From assembly GCA_013694685.1 (NCBI GenBank), contig JACDBY010000472.1:1-13703 (forward strand): 13,703 nucleotides of DNA, given 5' to 3'. The translations under genes and the position numbers were made by a program. The number at the start of each line of letters is the position of its first letter. The stretch's first letter is position 1. Of this stretch, positions 7,181-13,703 are shown piece after piece. A model generated the notes under the pieces. That model searched no databases and was not told the DNA's origin. It saw only the letters and a program-made list of their open reading frames with translations. Origin of the DNA: Actinomycetota bacterium. Lineage in GTDB: Bacteria > Actinomycetota > Thermoleophilia > Gaiellales > Gaiellaceae.

Positions 7181-8077
7181 GTGACGTCGATAGCCCAAGA
7201 GACCGCTCCGCTCACGCGCCGGAAACGGCGGTGGGAGGGATTGCCCTACTGGCTGATCCTTCCCACCGTTGCCTACCTCGGTGTCTTCTTCGTGTGGCCG
7301 ATGATCCAGGGCTTCGGGCTCGCCCTGCAGGACGAGACCGGTGCCTGGAGCTTCACCGCGTTCCGGACGATGGTCGACGACGCGGCCTTCGGGGAGGCGA
7401 TGAGCTTCACCTTCCTGCTGATCCTCGTCGTCGTGCCGATCCAGTTCGTCCTTGCGCTCGGGATGGCGCTGCTTCTGAACGCGAGGCTTCGCGGCGGCGG
7501 TCTCTTCCTCTACATCTTCCTGCTCCCGCTTGCGATCTCGGATCTCGCGGCCGGCATCGCCTGGTCGGCGATTTTCACCGAGCGCGGCTACCTCAACACC
7601 ATCCTCGGTGGCGTGGGGGTGCTCGAGCAACCGTTCATCTTCCTCGACCCGACCTCGAAGACGCAGCTCGTGATCGCCGTCGCCGCCGCCGAGATCTGGC
7701 GCTCGACGACGTTCATGATGGTCATCCTCTTTGCCGGCCTCCAGGCGATCCCGAAGGACTACACCGAGGCCGCGGAGGTGTTCGGCGCAGGCTTCTTCCA
7801 GCGCGTCCGGCACGTGATCTTCCCCATGCTCAAGCCGTCGATCCAGGTCGCGCTCCTGCTCCGCCTGATCTTCGCCTTCGAGGTCTTCGCCGTCGTCATT
7901 GCGCTCACCGGATCGGGCGCCACGGTACTCGCGGCGGAGGCCTACAAGTGGCAGGCGACGAACGAGAACGAGCACGTCGCCGCCGCATACTCGATGGTCA
8001 TCCTCGGTCTCTCCCTCGCTGCCGCCGCCGTCATCCTCGTCGCGCTGCGCACGCCGAGGGAGCGGAGGCTCCGCTGA
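7181..8077 (+). CDS. ABC transporter permease, CUT1 MalF/UgpA type
   Basis: A 298-residue inner-membrane subunit of a binding-protein-dependent sugar importer. A basic N-terminus (LTRRKRRWEG) precedes a first helix starting PYWLILPTVAYLGVFFVWP, and about six membrane helices follow. The cytoplasmic EAA loop that docks on the ATPase is clear (YTEAAEVFGAG, residues 194-204, followed by the IFP element at 213-215). The GTG at 7181 is chosen because it starts just before the basic leader. An AAGGA at 7164-7168 is a rather distant ribosome binding site, and there is no better in-frame start nearby. It pairs with the next permease, whose start overlaps its stop. Confidence 0.92.
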   Translation: MTSIAQETAPLTRRKRRWEGLPYWLILPTVAYLGVFFVWPMIQGFGLALQDETGAWSFTAFRTMVDDAAFGEAMSFTFLLILVVVPIQFVLALGMALLLNARLRGGGLFLYIFLLPLAISDLAAGIAWSAIFTERGYLNTILGGVGVLEQPFIFLDPTSKTQLVIAVAAAEIWRSTTFMMVILFAGLQAIPKDYTEAAEVFGAGFFQRVRHVIFPMLKPSIQVALLLRLIFAFEVFAVVIALTGSGATVLAAEAYKWQATNENEHVAAAYSMVILGLSLAAAAVILVALRTPRERRLR

Positions 8078-8895
8078 TGGCGCTGCCGCGGATCCGGGTC
8101 GGCCGCGTCTTCGCCTATGTCGCGGCGCTCGCCGTCGCGGCCTTCATCCTCGCGCCGATCTACCTCATCACCATCTCGGCGTTCTCGAGCTTCGATGCCG
8201 TCTACGAGTACCCGAAGAACCTCGTCCCGACGGATGCCTCGATGGAGTCGATGAACATTTTCCTCGAGTCGGACGGCGTCACGGACTCGCTCCTCCGAAG
8301 TGCGTACGTCGCCGCGATCACGATCGTCCTCTGCCTGGCGCTCGGGACCCCCGCCGGATACGCGCTGGCGCGCTTCACGTTCCGCGGGGGCAATCCCTTC
8401 CAGCTCGCGCTCGTGAGCACGCGCGCGTTCCCGCTCATCATCATCGCCATCCCGCTCGCCGTCACGTACCTCCGCGTCGGGATCGACGACACGGTCATAG
8501 GCGTGGCGTTGGCGCACGTCGCTTTCACGCTGCCTCTGACCGTGCTCGTGACGGCGAGCGTCTTTGCGGGCATCTCGTACGAGCTGGAGGAGGCGGCGAT
8601 GACGCTCGGTTGCAACCGCCTCTCGGCGTTTCGCAAGATCGCGCTTCCGCTTGCTCTGCCGGGGGTCGCCGCGTCGGCGATCTTCGTCTTCGTCACGTCC
8701 TGGAACGAGGTGTTTGCCGCGGCTCTCCTGACCCTGCGGGAGCGGACTCTGCCGGCGCAGATGCTGGCGGCGCTCGACACCTCACCGCTGCCGTATCGCC
8801 TGGCCGGCGGATTCTTTCTGCTCGCGCCGGCGTTGGTCGTCATCTTCTTCATCCGCAAGTACCTGCTCACGACGTGGGGCCGGGTGGCTCGCTGA
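8077..8895 (+). CDS. ABC transporter permease, CUT1 MalG/UgpE type
   Basis: A 272-residue second permease subunit forming the heterodimeric membrane channel with the upstream MalF-like protein. It opens with the typical MalG-type helix (VFAYVAALAVAAFILAPIYL, residues 11-30). The EAA loop is at LEEAAMTLGCNRLSAFRKI (170-188), followed by LPLALPGV, and helices around SAIFVFVTSWNE and a hydrophobic C-terminal segment ending in FFIRKYLLTTWGRVAR. Its ATG overlaps the preceding stop (TGATG) and a GGAGG lies at 8064-8068, indicating translational coupling and matched stoichiometry of the two permeases. Confidence 0.92.
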   Translation: MALPRIRVGRVFAYVAALAVAAFILAPIYLITISAFSSFDAVYEYPKNLVPTDASMESMNIFLESDGVTDSLLRSAYVAAITIVLCLALGTPAGYALARFTFRGGNPFQLALVSTRAFPLIIIAIPLAVTYLRVGIDDTVIGVALAHVAFTLPLTVLVTASVFAGISYELEEAAMTLGCNRLSAFRKIALPLALPGVAASAIFVFVTSWNEVFAAALLTLRERTLPAQMLAALDTSPLPYRLAGGFFLLAPALVVIFFIRKYLLTTWGRVAR

Positions 8896-8942
8896 CATGG
8901 CCGACCGGGACGTCCGCGCCGGCTCGAAAGGGGCGCTAGAGA

Positions 8943-10064
8943 ATGTCTGAGATCCGGTTCCAGGCCGTGCGAAAGAGCTTCGGCAAGTTCGCCGCCGTGG
9001 ACGGTGTCGACCTCGAGGTTCGCGACCGTGAGTTCGTCGTGCTGCTGGGGCCGTCTGGTTGTGGCAAGACCACGCTCCTGCGCTGCCTGGCGGGGCTCGA
9101 GCGGGTCGATGACGGCCGTGTCTTTATCGGCGATCGCGATTCCACCGACCTCCCGCCGCGGCGACGCCGCATCGCGATGGTCTTTCAGAGCTACGCCGTC
9201 TTCCCGCACATGAAGGTGTACGACAACATCGCCTTCGGACTGCGCATGCAGAGGGAGAAGAAGCCCGTCATCGACGAGCGGGTGCGCTCCTCCGCGGGGC
9301 TCCTCCACATCGAGGAGCTGCTCGACCGGTACTCGTCACAGCTCTCCGGGGGTCAGCGGCAACGCGTGGCTGTGGCCAGGGCAATCGCGACCAAGGCCGA
9401 CGTCCTCCTGATGGACGAGCCGCTCTCGAACCTCGACGCCCTGCTTCGCCTGGAGATGCGTGCCGAGCTCAAGACGCTCCTGCAGAACCTCGACGCGACG
9501 ACGATCTACGTCACGCACGACCAGATCGAGGCGCTGAGCATGGGCGACCGGATCGCGGTCATGAACAAGGGTCGCATCGTCCAGCTCGGTAACCCACTCG
9601 AGGTGTACGACAATCCGTCCGACACGTTCGTCGGCGGGTTCATCGGCAATCCGCCGATGAACTTTCTCGAAGCCGAGGTGTCCGCGAACGGTGGCGCCTC
9701 GAACGCCAAGCTCAGCGGCGGGTCGTTCGAGCTGACCGGCGAGACCGCGGCGCTCGCGGGGCACAACCTCCTGCTCGGGATCCGCGCCGAGGCGATCGGC
9801 GTCGAGACCGCGGCTGCCGACGGGCTCGGCCGGGCGAAGGTGATCGTGCTCGAGCCGCTCGGCTCCCACAACCTCCTGACGGTGCGCTGCGGCGCGGACA
9901 CCTTGAAGGTGTCGATCCAGCCCGACCTCTTCCCGCAGCCGGAGAGCGACGTCTGGCTGCGCCTCGAGCCTTCGCGCATCCGCTGGATGGACCGGGACAC
10001 CGGTGTCGCGATCCACACGGGAACGGAAGAGTTCGCCACCGAGACGGCGGTCGTGACCACGTGA
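8943..10064 (+). CDS. ABC transporter ATP-binding protein, MsmK/UgpC/MalK type
   Basis: A 373-residue ATPase that powers the importer from the cytoplasmic face. All motifs are intact: Walker A GPSGCGKTT (36-44), Q-loop Gln82, signature LSGGQR (134-139), Walker B VLLMDE (154-159, catalytic Glu159), D-loop SNLD and H-loop His192. Residues after about 240 form the MalK-like regulatory OB/TOBE domain (for example LLGIRAEAIGVE and LEPLGSHNLLTVRC). A GAAAGGGG (8926-8933) lies 9 bases before the ATG. It is the last gene of the importer operon, 47 bases after the second permease. Having a dedicated ATPase makes the importer complete, without reliance on a shared MsmK-type subunit. Confidence 0.96.
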   Translation: MSEIRFQAVRKSFGKFAAVDGVDLEVRDREFVVLLGPSGCGKTTLLRCLAGLERVDDGRVFIGDRDSTDLPPRRRRIAMVFQSYAVFPHMKVYDNIAFGLRMQREKKPVIDERVRSSAGLLHIEELLDRYSSQLSGGQRQRVAVARAIATKADVLLMDEPLSNLDALLRLEMRAELKTLLQNLDATTIYVTHDQIEALSMGDRIAVMNKGRIVQLGNPLEVYDNPSDTFVGGFIGNPPMNFLEAEVSANGGASNAKLSGGSFELTGETAALAGHNLLLGIRAEAIGVETAAADGLGRAKVIVLEPLGSHNLLTVRCGADTLKVSIQPDLFPQPESDVWLRLEPSRIRWMDRDTGVAIHTGTEEFATETAVVTT

Positions 10065-10188
10065 GCCAGGACGGGGGCTGACCACAGGCGCCGGTCCTCC
10101 GCTCGCGGGGCTCTGCACTCACGATGGGGCGTCGGCGCTCGTGGCCAGCGGGTCGCCTCCCAAATTTGCTATGGATGAATGACAAATC
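10065..10188. other. Intergenic control region between importer operon and oxidoreductase operon
   Basis: This 124-base gap is GC-rich except for its last 30 bases, which hold operator site 3. I see no T-run terminator after the ATPase gene, so some read-through from the importer operon is possible. GC-rich partial inverted repeats occur at about 10124-10157 but are imperfect. Confidence 0.5.
10165..10186. promoter_or_regulatory. Predicted operator site 3 (22-bp imperfect palindrome) before oxidoreductase operon
   Basis: Left half TTTGCTAT, six bases, right half ATGACAAA. The left half is identical to that of site 1, and the right half differs from that of site 2 by one base. It ends two bases before the ATG of the oxidoreductase. 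The plus strand carries TGCTATGGA, a possible extended -10 element (TGN followed by TATGGA). No good -35 is visible upstream. It probably places the second catabolic unit under the same regulator as the importer. Confidence 0.65.
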
Positions 10189-11313
10189 ATGGTCGGTGTC
10201 ACGCGGAGCCCGGTTCAGAGCGAACTCGACGCCGAGTTCGAGTACGGGCCGTCGTTCCCGGAGGGTTATCGCCCTGGGATCGGCATCGTGGGGTGCGGCG
10301 AAATCGTCAAGACGGCGCATCTCCCCGGCTACGCACGCTACGGCCAGCGTGTCGTGGGTGTGTACGACATACGACGTGAGGCGACCGAGGGCGTTCGCGA
10401 GCGATTCGGCGTCGAGACCGTCTTCGACGAGCTGGACGAGCTCCTGAGCCATCCGGAGATCGAGATCGTGGATGTCGCGACGCACCCCGACGTGCGTCCC
10501 GCGCTTGTTCGGCAGGCGCTGGCAGCGGGTAAGCACGTGCTCGCGCAGAAGCCGCTCGCTCCCGATCTGCAGACGGCGCGCGAGCTCGTCGAGGAGGCCG
10601 AGCGCCTGGGGCTCATGCTCGCGGTCAACCAGAACGGGCGCTGGGCGCCTGCCTGGCGGGCGGCGACGCTCCTCATCGAGCAGGGCGCGATCGGCGATGT
10701 CGTCGCGGTCACCCATCTCTATCACCACAACTACGGCTTCACGCTCGGAACGGTGTTCGACGAGATCGAGCACCTCGTCCTCTACGACTACTCGGTTCAC
10801 TGGTTCGACATCACCCGCTGCTGGCTCGACGGGAAGACCGCTCGATCGGTTCGGGCACTCGAGTACCGGACGCCGAACCAGCCGGCCGAGAGCAGTGCGC
10901 CGTGGGGCGCCTGGGCGACGATCGACTACGAGGACGGCTCGAGCGCGCTGATCAGGGGCGTCGGGTGCGCCGAGACGACTCGACCCCGCAAGCTCTACTG
11001 GATCCACGGTTCGGAGGGAACGATGCGCGGAGCCGTGCTCGGCTCAGGCCCCGTCCCCGGATCGGAGTCGCTCGAGCTCGAGCGCGACGGCCGGACGACG
11101 CGGTTCCAGCTCGAGGGCTCCTGGCACACAGACGGGTTCGCGGGGGCGATGGGCGAGCTCGTCACCGCGATCGCCGAGCAACGGGAGCCGTACAACTCGG
11201 CGCGCCACAACCTGCTCTCGCTCGAGCTGACCTTCGCGGCCTGTCGCTCGGCCGAGGATGACGGTCGGCCCGTTGCGGTGCAGTGCGCGCCTTCGCGTGG
11301 CGGAGATGTCTGA
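10189..11313 (+). CDS. Gfo/Idh/MocA family NAD(P)-dependent oxidoreductase
   Basis: A 374-residue cytoplasmic dehydrogenase, a family that oxidises or reduces hydroxyls of sugars, inositols and their derivatives. The N-terminal Rossmann fold begins at GIGIVGCGEI (30-39) after an unusually long leader of about 29 residues. The motif AGKHVLAQKPLAPD contains the conserved catalytic-region Lys121, with Gln120 in the place of the more common Glu of EKP. The C-terminal alpha/beta domain includes DYSVHWFDITRCWLDG, with a His in the position typical of the catalytic histidine. The ATG at 10189 lacks a ribosome binding site and follows operator site 3 by two bases, so the message may be nearly leaderless. 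It heads an operon whose next gene overlaps it by 8 bases. Its sugar substrate is unknown. Confidence 0.92.
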   Translation: MVGVTRSPVQSELDAEFEYGPSFPEGYRPGIGIVGCGEIVKTAHLPGYARYGQRVVGVYDIRREATEGVRERFGVETVFDELDELLSHPEIEIVDVATHPDVRPALVRQALAAGKHVLAQKPLAPDLQTARELVEEAERLGLMLAVNQNGRWAPAWRAATLLIEQGAIGDVVAVTHLYHHNYGFTLGTVFDEIEHLVLYDYSVHWFDITRCWLDGKTARSVRALEYRTPNQPAESSAPWGAWATIDYEDGSSALIRGVGCAETTRPRKLYWIHGSEGTMRGAVLGSGPVPGSESLELERDGRTTRFQLEGSWHTDGFAGAMGELVTAIAEQREPYNSARHNLLSLELTFAACRSAEDDGRPVAVQCAPSRGGDV

Positions 11314-12376
11314 ACGGCCCAAGGTCATCGTCGACCCTCATTTTCGGGCGATGGGAGACGTGTTCTCGGCCGAGGATGCGCGGCGGCTCGCCGGCACGGT
11401 CGAGGTGGTGTGGGGACACGACGAGCCGATGCCGGAGGACGTCTTTCGCGAGGCTCTGCCCGATGCGTTCGCGATCGTGAGCGCCGGCTGGCGCTACGGG
11501 CCTGTGCTGGACGTGGCCGAGAACCTGCGCGCGATCCTGACGGTCTCGGGTGGTTGGCCACCCGAGCTCGACTACGGGCTCTGCTTCGAGCGCGGGATCC
11601 GCGTACTCTCGGCGGCCCCCGGGTTCGCCGGCGCGGTGGCCGAGCTGGCACTCGCGCTGGCGCTTGCGTCGAGCCGCGACATCGCCGCGGGAGACCGCGC
11701 CATGCGAGCCGGCGAGGAGCGATGGCTCAGCTCCGCCGACGAGCTCGAGACGTTCCTCCTCTTCGGGAAGCGCGTCGGCTTCGTCGGCTTCGGCTCGATC
11801 GGTCGGCGACTCAAAGCGCTGATCGAGCCTTTTGGCTGCGAGGTGTGCGCCTACGACCCGTGGCTGACCGACGCGTTCCTCCGGGAGGAGCGCGTCGAGC
11901 CGACGGAGCTGGACACGCTCCTCGAGACCTCGCGGGTGATCTTCGTGCTGGCGACGCCCACGACCGAGAACGAGGCGCTGCTCTCACGCAAGCGGCTCGA
12001 GCTCCTCGCTCCCGACGCCCTCCTCGTCCTGGTGAGCCGCGCTCACGTGGTCGACTTCGAGGCGCTGACCGAGCTCGTCCTCGCGGGCCGCTTCCGCGCC
12101 GCCATCGACGTCTATCCATCGGAGCCCTTCGCCGCGGAGCATCCGATTCGAAACGCGCCCGGTGTCGTGCTCTCGCCGCATCGAGCCGGGCTCGTCCAGG
12201 AGGCGCTGTGGGAGCTCGGCCGACTCGTGGTCGACGATCTCGAGGCGATGGTCCGCGGTTTGCCGCCGCGCCGGATGCAGGTCGCCGAGCCCGAGCTCGC
12301 GACCCGCTACGTGCGCACGACGCAGCTCGTCCAGCGCGCCGAGCCGGAGCCCGCGAGAATCGGCGGCGACGCATGA
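11306..12376 (+). CDS. D-2-hydroxyacid dehydrogenase (NAD-binding)
   Basis: A 356-residue member of the D-isomer 2-hydroxyacid dehydrogenase family, which interconverts 2-hydroxy and 2-keto acids and includes glycerate/hydroxypyruvate reductases. The nucleotide-binding motif is GFGSIG (161-166). The catalytic triad is complete: Arg245 in VSRAHVVD, Glu273 in YPSEPF and His292 in LSPHRAG. The usual RG pair after Arg is RA here. The substrate domain is somewhat unusual (VSGGWPPELDYGLCFERGI). It starts with an ATG that overlaps the preceding gene (ATGTCTGA) and ends overlapping the next start (ATGA), so it is translationally coupled. In this setting I infer a role on D-glycerate or a sugar acid released by the hydrolases, but phosphoglycerate-like or other substrates cannot be excluded. 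Confidence 0.92.
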   Translation: MSERPKVIVDPHFRAMGDVFSAEDARRLAGTVEVVWGHDEPMPEDVFREALPDAFAIVSAGWRYGPVLDVAENLRAILTVSGGWPPELDYGLCFERGIRVLSAAPGFAGAVAELALALALASSRDIAAGDRAMRAGEERWLSSADELETFLLFGKRVGFVGFGSIGRRLKALIEPFGCEVCAYDPWLTDAFLREERVEPTELDTLLETSRVIFVLATPTTENEALLSRKRLELLAPDALLVLVSRAHVVDFEALTELVLAGRFRAAIDVYPSEPFAAEHPIRNAPGVVLSPHRAGLVQEALWELGRLVVDDLEAMVRGLPPRRMQVAEPELATRYVRTTQLVQRAEPEPARIGGDA

Positions 12377-13647
12377 GCCTTACCGACGACGCGCTCGCAG
12401 TTCTCGAGCGGAACGACATGGGTGAGTTCGTCAAGCCGTCGCAGCGCCTCTATCCGTGGCAGTGGAACTGGGACTCGGCGTTCGTCGTCATCGGTCTCGC
12501 CGGCCACGCTCCCGAGCGGGCACGGACGGAAGTGCGCTCGCTCCTCCGGGGGCAGTGGGCCGACGGGATGATCCCGCACATGGTCTTCCACCCGCAGCCG
12601 GTGGACTACCGGCCTGGACCGGAGCTGTGGGGCTCGGACGGATGTGAGGGAGCCCCACCCGTCGCGACGAGCGGGCTGATCGCGCCGCCGGTCCTTGCGA
12701 CCGCGGCTCGGGTGCTGCACGAGGCGGCGCCCGACCAGGCGTTCCTCGACGAGGTGGTGCCGAAGCTCGAGGCGTGGCACCAGTGGTTTCACCGCGAGCG
12801 GACGGACGCCGAATCGGGGCTCATGGTCATCTTCCACGGCTGGGAGTCGGCCGACAACGCGCCACGCTTCGACCGAGCCCTTGCCCGGATCGACATCGAA
12901 GGTGTGGAGCCGATCCAGCGCACGGACACAGGCCAGATCGCAGCGGACGAGCGGCCGACCGATCTCGACTACCGGCGCTACCTCGCGCTCGTCTACTGGC
13001 TCCGGGATCGGGGGTACCGGCCGGCCCCACCATCGTCGTCCCCGTTCGCGTACCTGGATCTGCCGCTCAACTCGATCCTCTCCGTGGCCGAGGACGATCT
13101 CGCGTTCCTCCAGGCGGAGACGGGCGCCGACAGTCAACGAGCCCGCGATGCGGCCGCGCGGGTACGCGAGGCCCTCGGCGCGATGTGGGACGAGGATGCT
13201 GGGGCCTATCGCGAGCGCGACCTGCACGGCGAGGAGGGGGTGACCGGCACCGTGGCCGACCTCTTCCCTCTGTACGCCGGCGTGCCCGACGACCGCCAGG
13301 CCCGCCGGCTCGTCGACGAGCATCTGCTTGCTCCGGAGCGCTACGGCCCCTCACCCACGGCACCCTGGGCGGTCACGACGGTCTCCAAGTCGAGTCCCGA
13401 CTTCGACCCGCGAAACTACTGGCGTGGGCCGGTCTGGATCAACGTGAACTGGTTTCTCGTCCGCGGTCTCGAGCGATTCGGATTCGGGGCCGAGGCCGAC
13501 GAGCTCCGCCGGCTCACGCTCGAGCTCGTCACGCGCTCCGGGTTCTCCGAGTACTACGAGCCGACGACCGGCGCGGCGCTCGGCACGAACGAGTTCTCGT
13601 GGAGCGCGTCGCTCACCCTCGACTTGCTGCGTGACGTACGACCCTGA
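12373..13647 (+). CDS. MGH1-like (GH63-clan) glycoside hydrolase, copy 2
   Basis: A 424-residue paralogue of the hydrolase at 4355, sharing its blocks in order: LYPWQWNWDSAF (26-37), GQWADGMIPHMVF (60-72), FHGWESADNAP (154-164) with D161 as likely general acid, YWRGPVWINVNW (349-360), SEYYEPTTG (392-400) with E393 as likely general base, and FSWSAS (408-413). The distance between the two candidate catalytic residues is 232 positions, against 233 in copy 1. It lacks copy 1's N-terminal extension and C-terminal tail, has Trp for His in the YPHQW motif and is one residue shorter just before the catalytic Asp, so it may prefer a different glycoside. No signal peptide. Its ATG overlaps the dehydrogenase stop by 4 bases. 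Confidence 0.88.
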   Translation: MSLTDDALAVLERNDMGEFVKPSQRLYPWQWNWDSAFVVIGLAGHAPERARTEVRSLLRGQWADGMIPHMVFHPQPVDYRPGPELWGSDGCEGAPPVATSGLIAPPVLATAARVLHEAAPDQAFLDEVVPKLEAWHQWFHRERTDAESGLMVIFHGWESADNAPRFDRALARIDIEGVEPIQRTDTGQIAADERPTDLDYRRYLALVYWLRDRGYRPAPPSSSPFAYLDLPLNSILSVAEDDLAFLQAETGADSQRARDAAARVREALGAMWDEDAGAYRERDLHGEEGVTGTVADLFPLYAGVPDDRQARRLVDEHLLAPERYGPSPTAPWAVTTVSKSSPDFDPRNYWRGPVWINVNWFLVRGLERFGFGAEADELRRLTLELVTRSGFSEYYEPTTGAALGTNEFSWSASLTLDLLRDVRP

Positions 13648-13703
13648 GCCGCGGTATGCCGTCTCGGACGGCGAGGTCGAGCTCGGCCACGCGCCGCTCG
13701 CAG
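13631..13703 (+). CDS. Start of a further gene, truncated by the window edge
   Basis: A GTG at 13631, overlapping the end of hydrolase copy 2 by 17 bases, opens a frame that stays open to the edge and begins MTYDPEPRYAVSDGEVELG. Tight overlap is the rule in this operon, which supports it as the next gene. No ribosome binding site stands out and too few residues are visible to assign a family. Confidence 0.5.
   Translation, partial: MTYDPEPRYAVSDGEVELGHAPLA

Noticed and set aside
10124..10157. GC-rich partial inverted repeat as terminator of the importer operon
   Set aside because: Pairing is interrupted and no T-run follows; similar repeats arise by chance at this GC content.
9712..11007. 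Minus-strand open frame spanning the ATPase end, intergenic region and oxidoreductase
   Set aside because: It crosses two strongly supported plus-strand genes and operator site 3 and shows no domain.
11410..12372. Extension of the hydrolase copy 2 frame upstream as one 745-residue protein
   Set aside because: The upstream part is an alternative frame of the D-2-hydroxyacid dehydrogenase with no fold; the ATG at 12373 in an ATGA overlap is the natural start.

Overview
This is a high-GC window with GTG/TTG starts and tightly packed, overlapping genes. It looks like an actinobacterial chromosome, possibly the class Thermoleophilia. That placement is an inference from base composition and gene style only; no rRNA or other marker gene is present.

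Layout. (1) Positions 1-1433, left flank: the 3' part of a phytanoyl-CoA-dioxygenase-like Fe(II)/2-oxoglutarate oxygenase, then a LysE/RhtB-type amino-acid exporter. (2) Positions 1446-4254, minus strand: an MFS exporter followed by a chimeric regulator. The regulator has a GntR winged helix fused to a complete sugar-ABC-type solute-binding domain and has no signal peptide. (3) Positions 4255-4354: a divergent control region. (4) Positions 4355-10064, plus strand: an MGH1-like (GH63-clan) glycoside hydrolase, a Tat-type solute-binding protein, two CUT1 permeases and an MsmK/UgpC-type ATPase, which together make a complete sugar or glycoside importer. (5) Positions 10189-13703, plus strand: a second unit of overlapping genes comprising a Gfo/Idh/MocA oxidoreductase, a D-2-hydroxyacid dehydrogenase, a second diverged MGH1-like glycoside hydrolase, and the first codons of another gene running off the edge.

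How the genes may work together. Three AT-rich 22-bp imperfect palindromes, all of the form TTTG-N14-CAA(A/T) with half-site TTTGYYAT, sit exactly at the starts of the three transcription units: the MFS-regulator pair, the hydrolase-importer operon, and the oxidoreductase operon. They define a likely regulon. The chimeric GntR protein is the obvious candidate for its ligand-responsive repressor, with its cytoplasmic binding-protein domain sensing the imported glycoside. Characterised relatives of the two hydrolases cleave mannosylglycerate or glucosylglycerate to a hexose and D-glycerate. A D-2-hydroxyacid dehydrogenase in the same regulon would fit oxidation of D-glycerate, and the Gfo/Idh protein could act on the sugar. 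The substrate is therefore a hypothesis. The import-hydrolyse-oxidise logic and the shared operators are what the sequence shows.

No RNA genes, mobile elements or CRISPR arrays were recognised. No gene-free stretch exceeds 160 bases.
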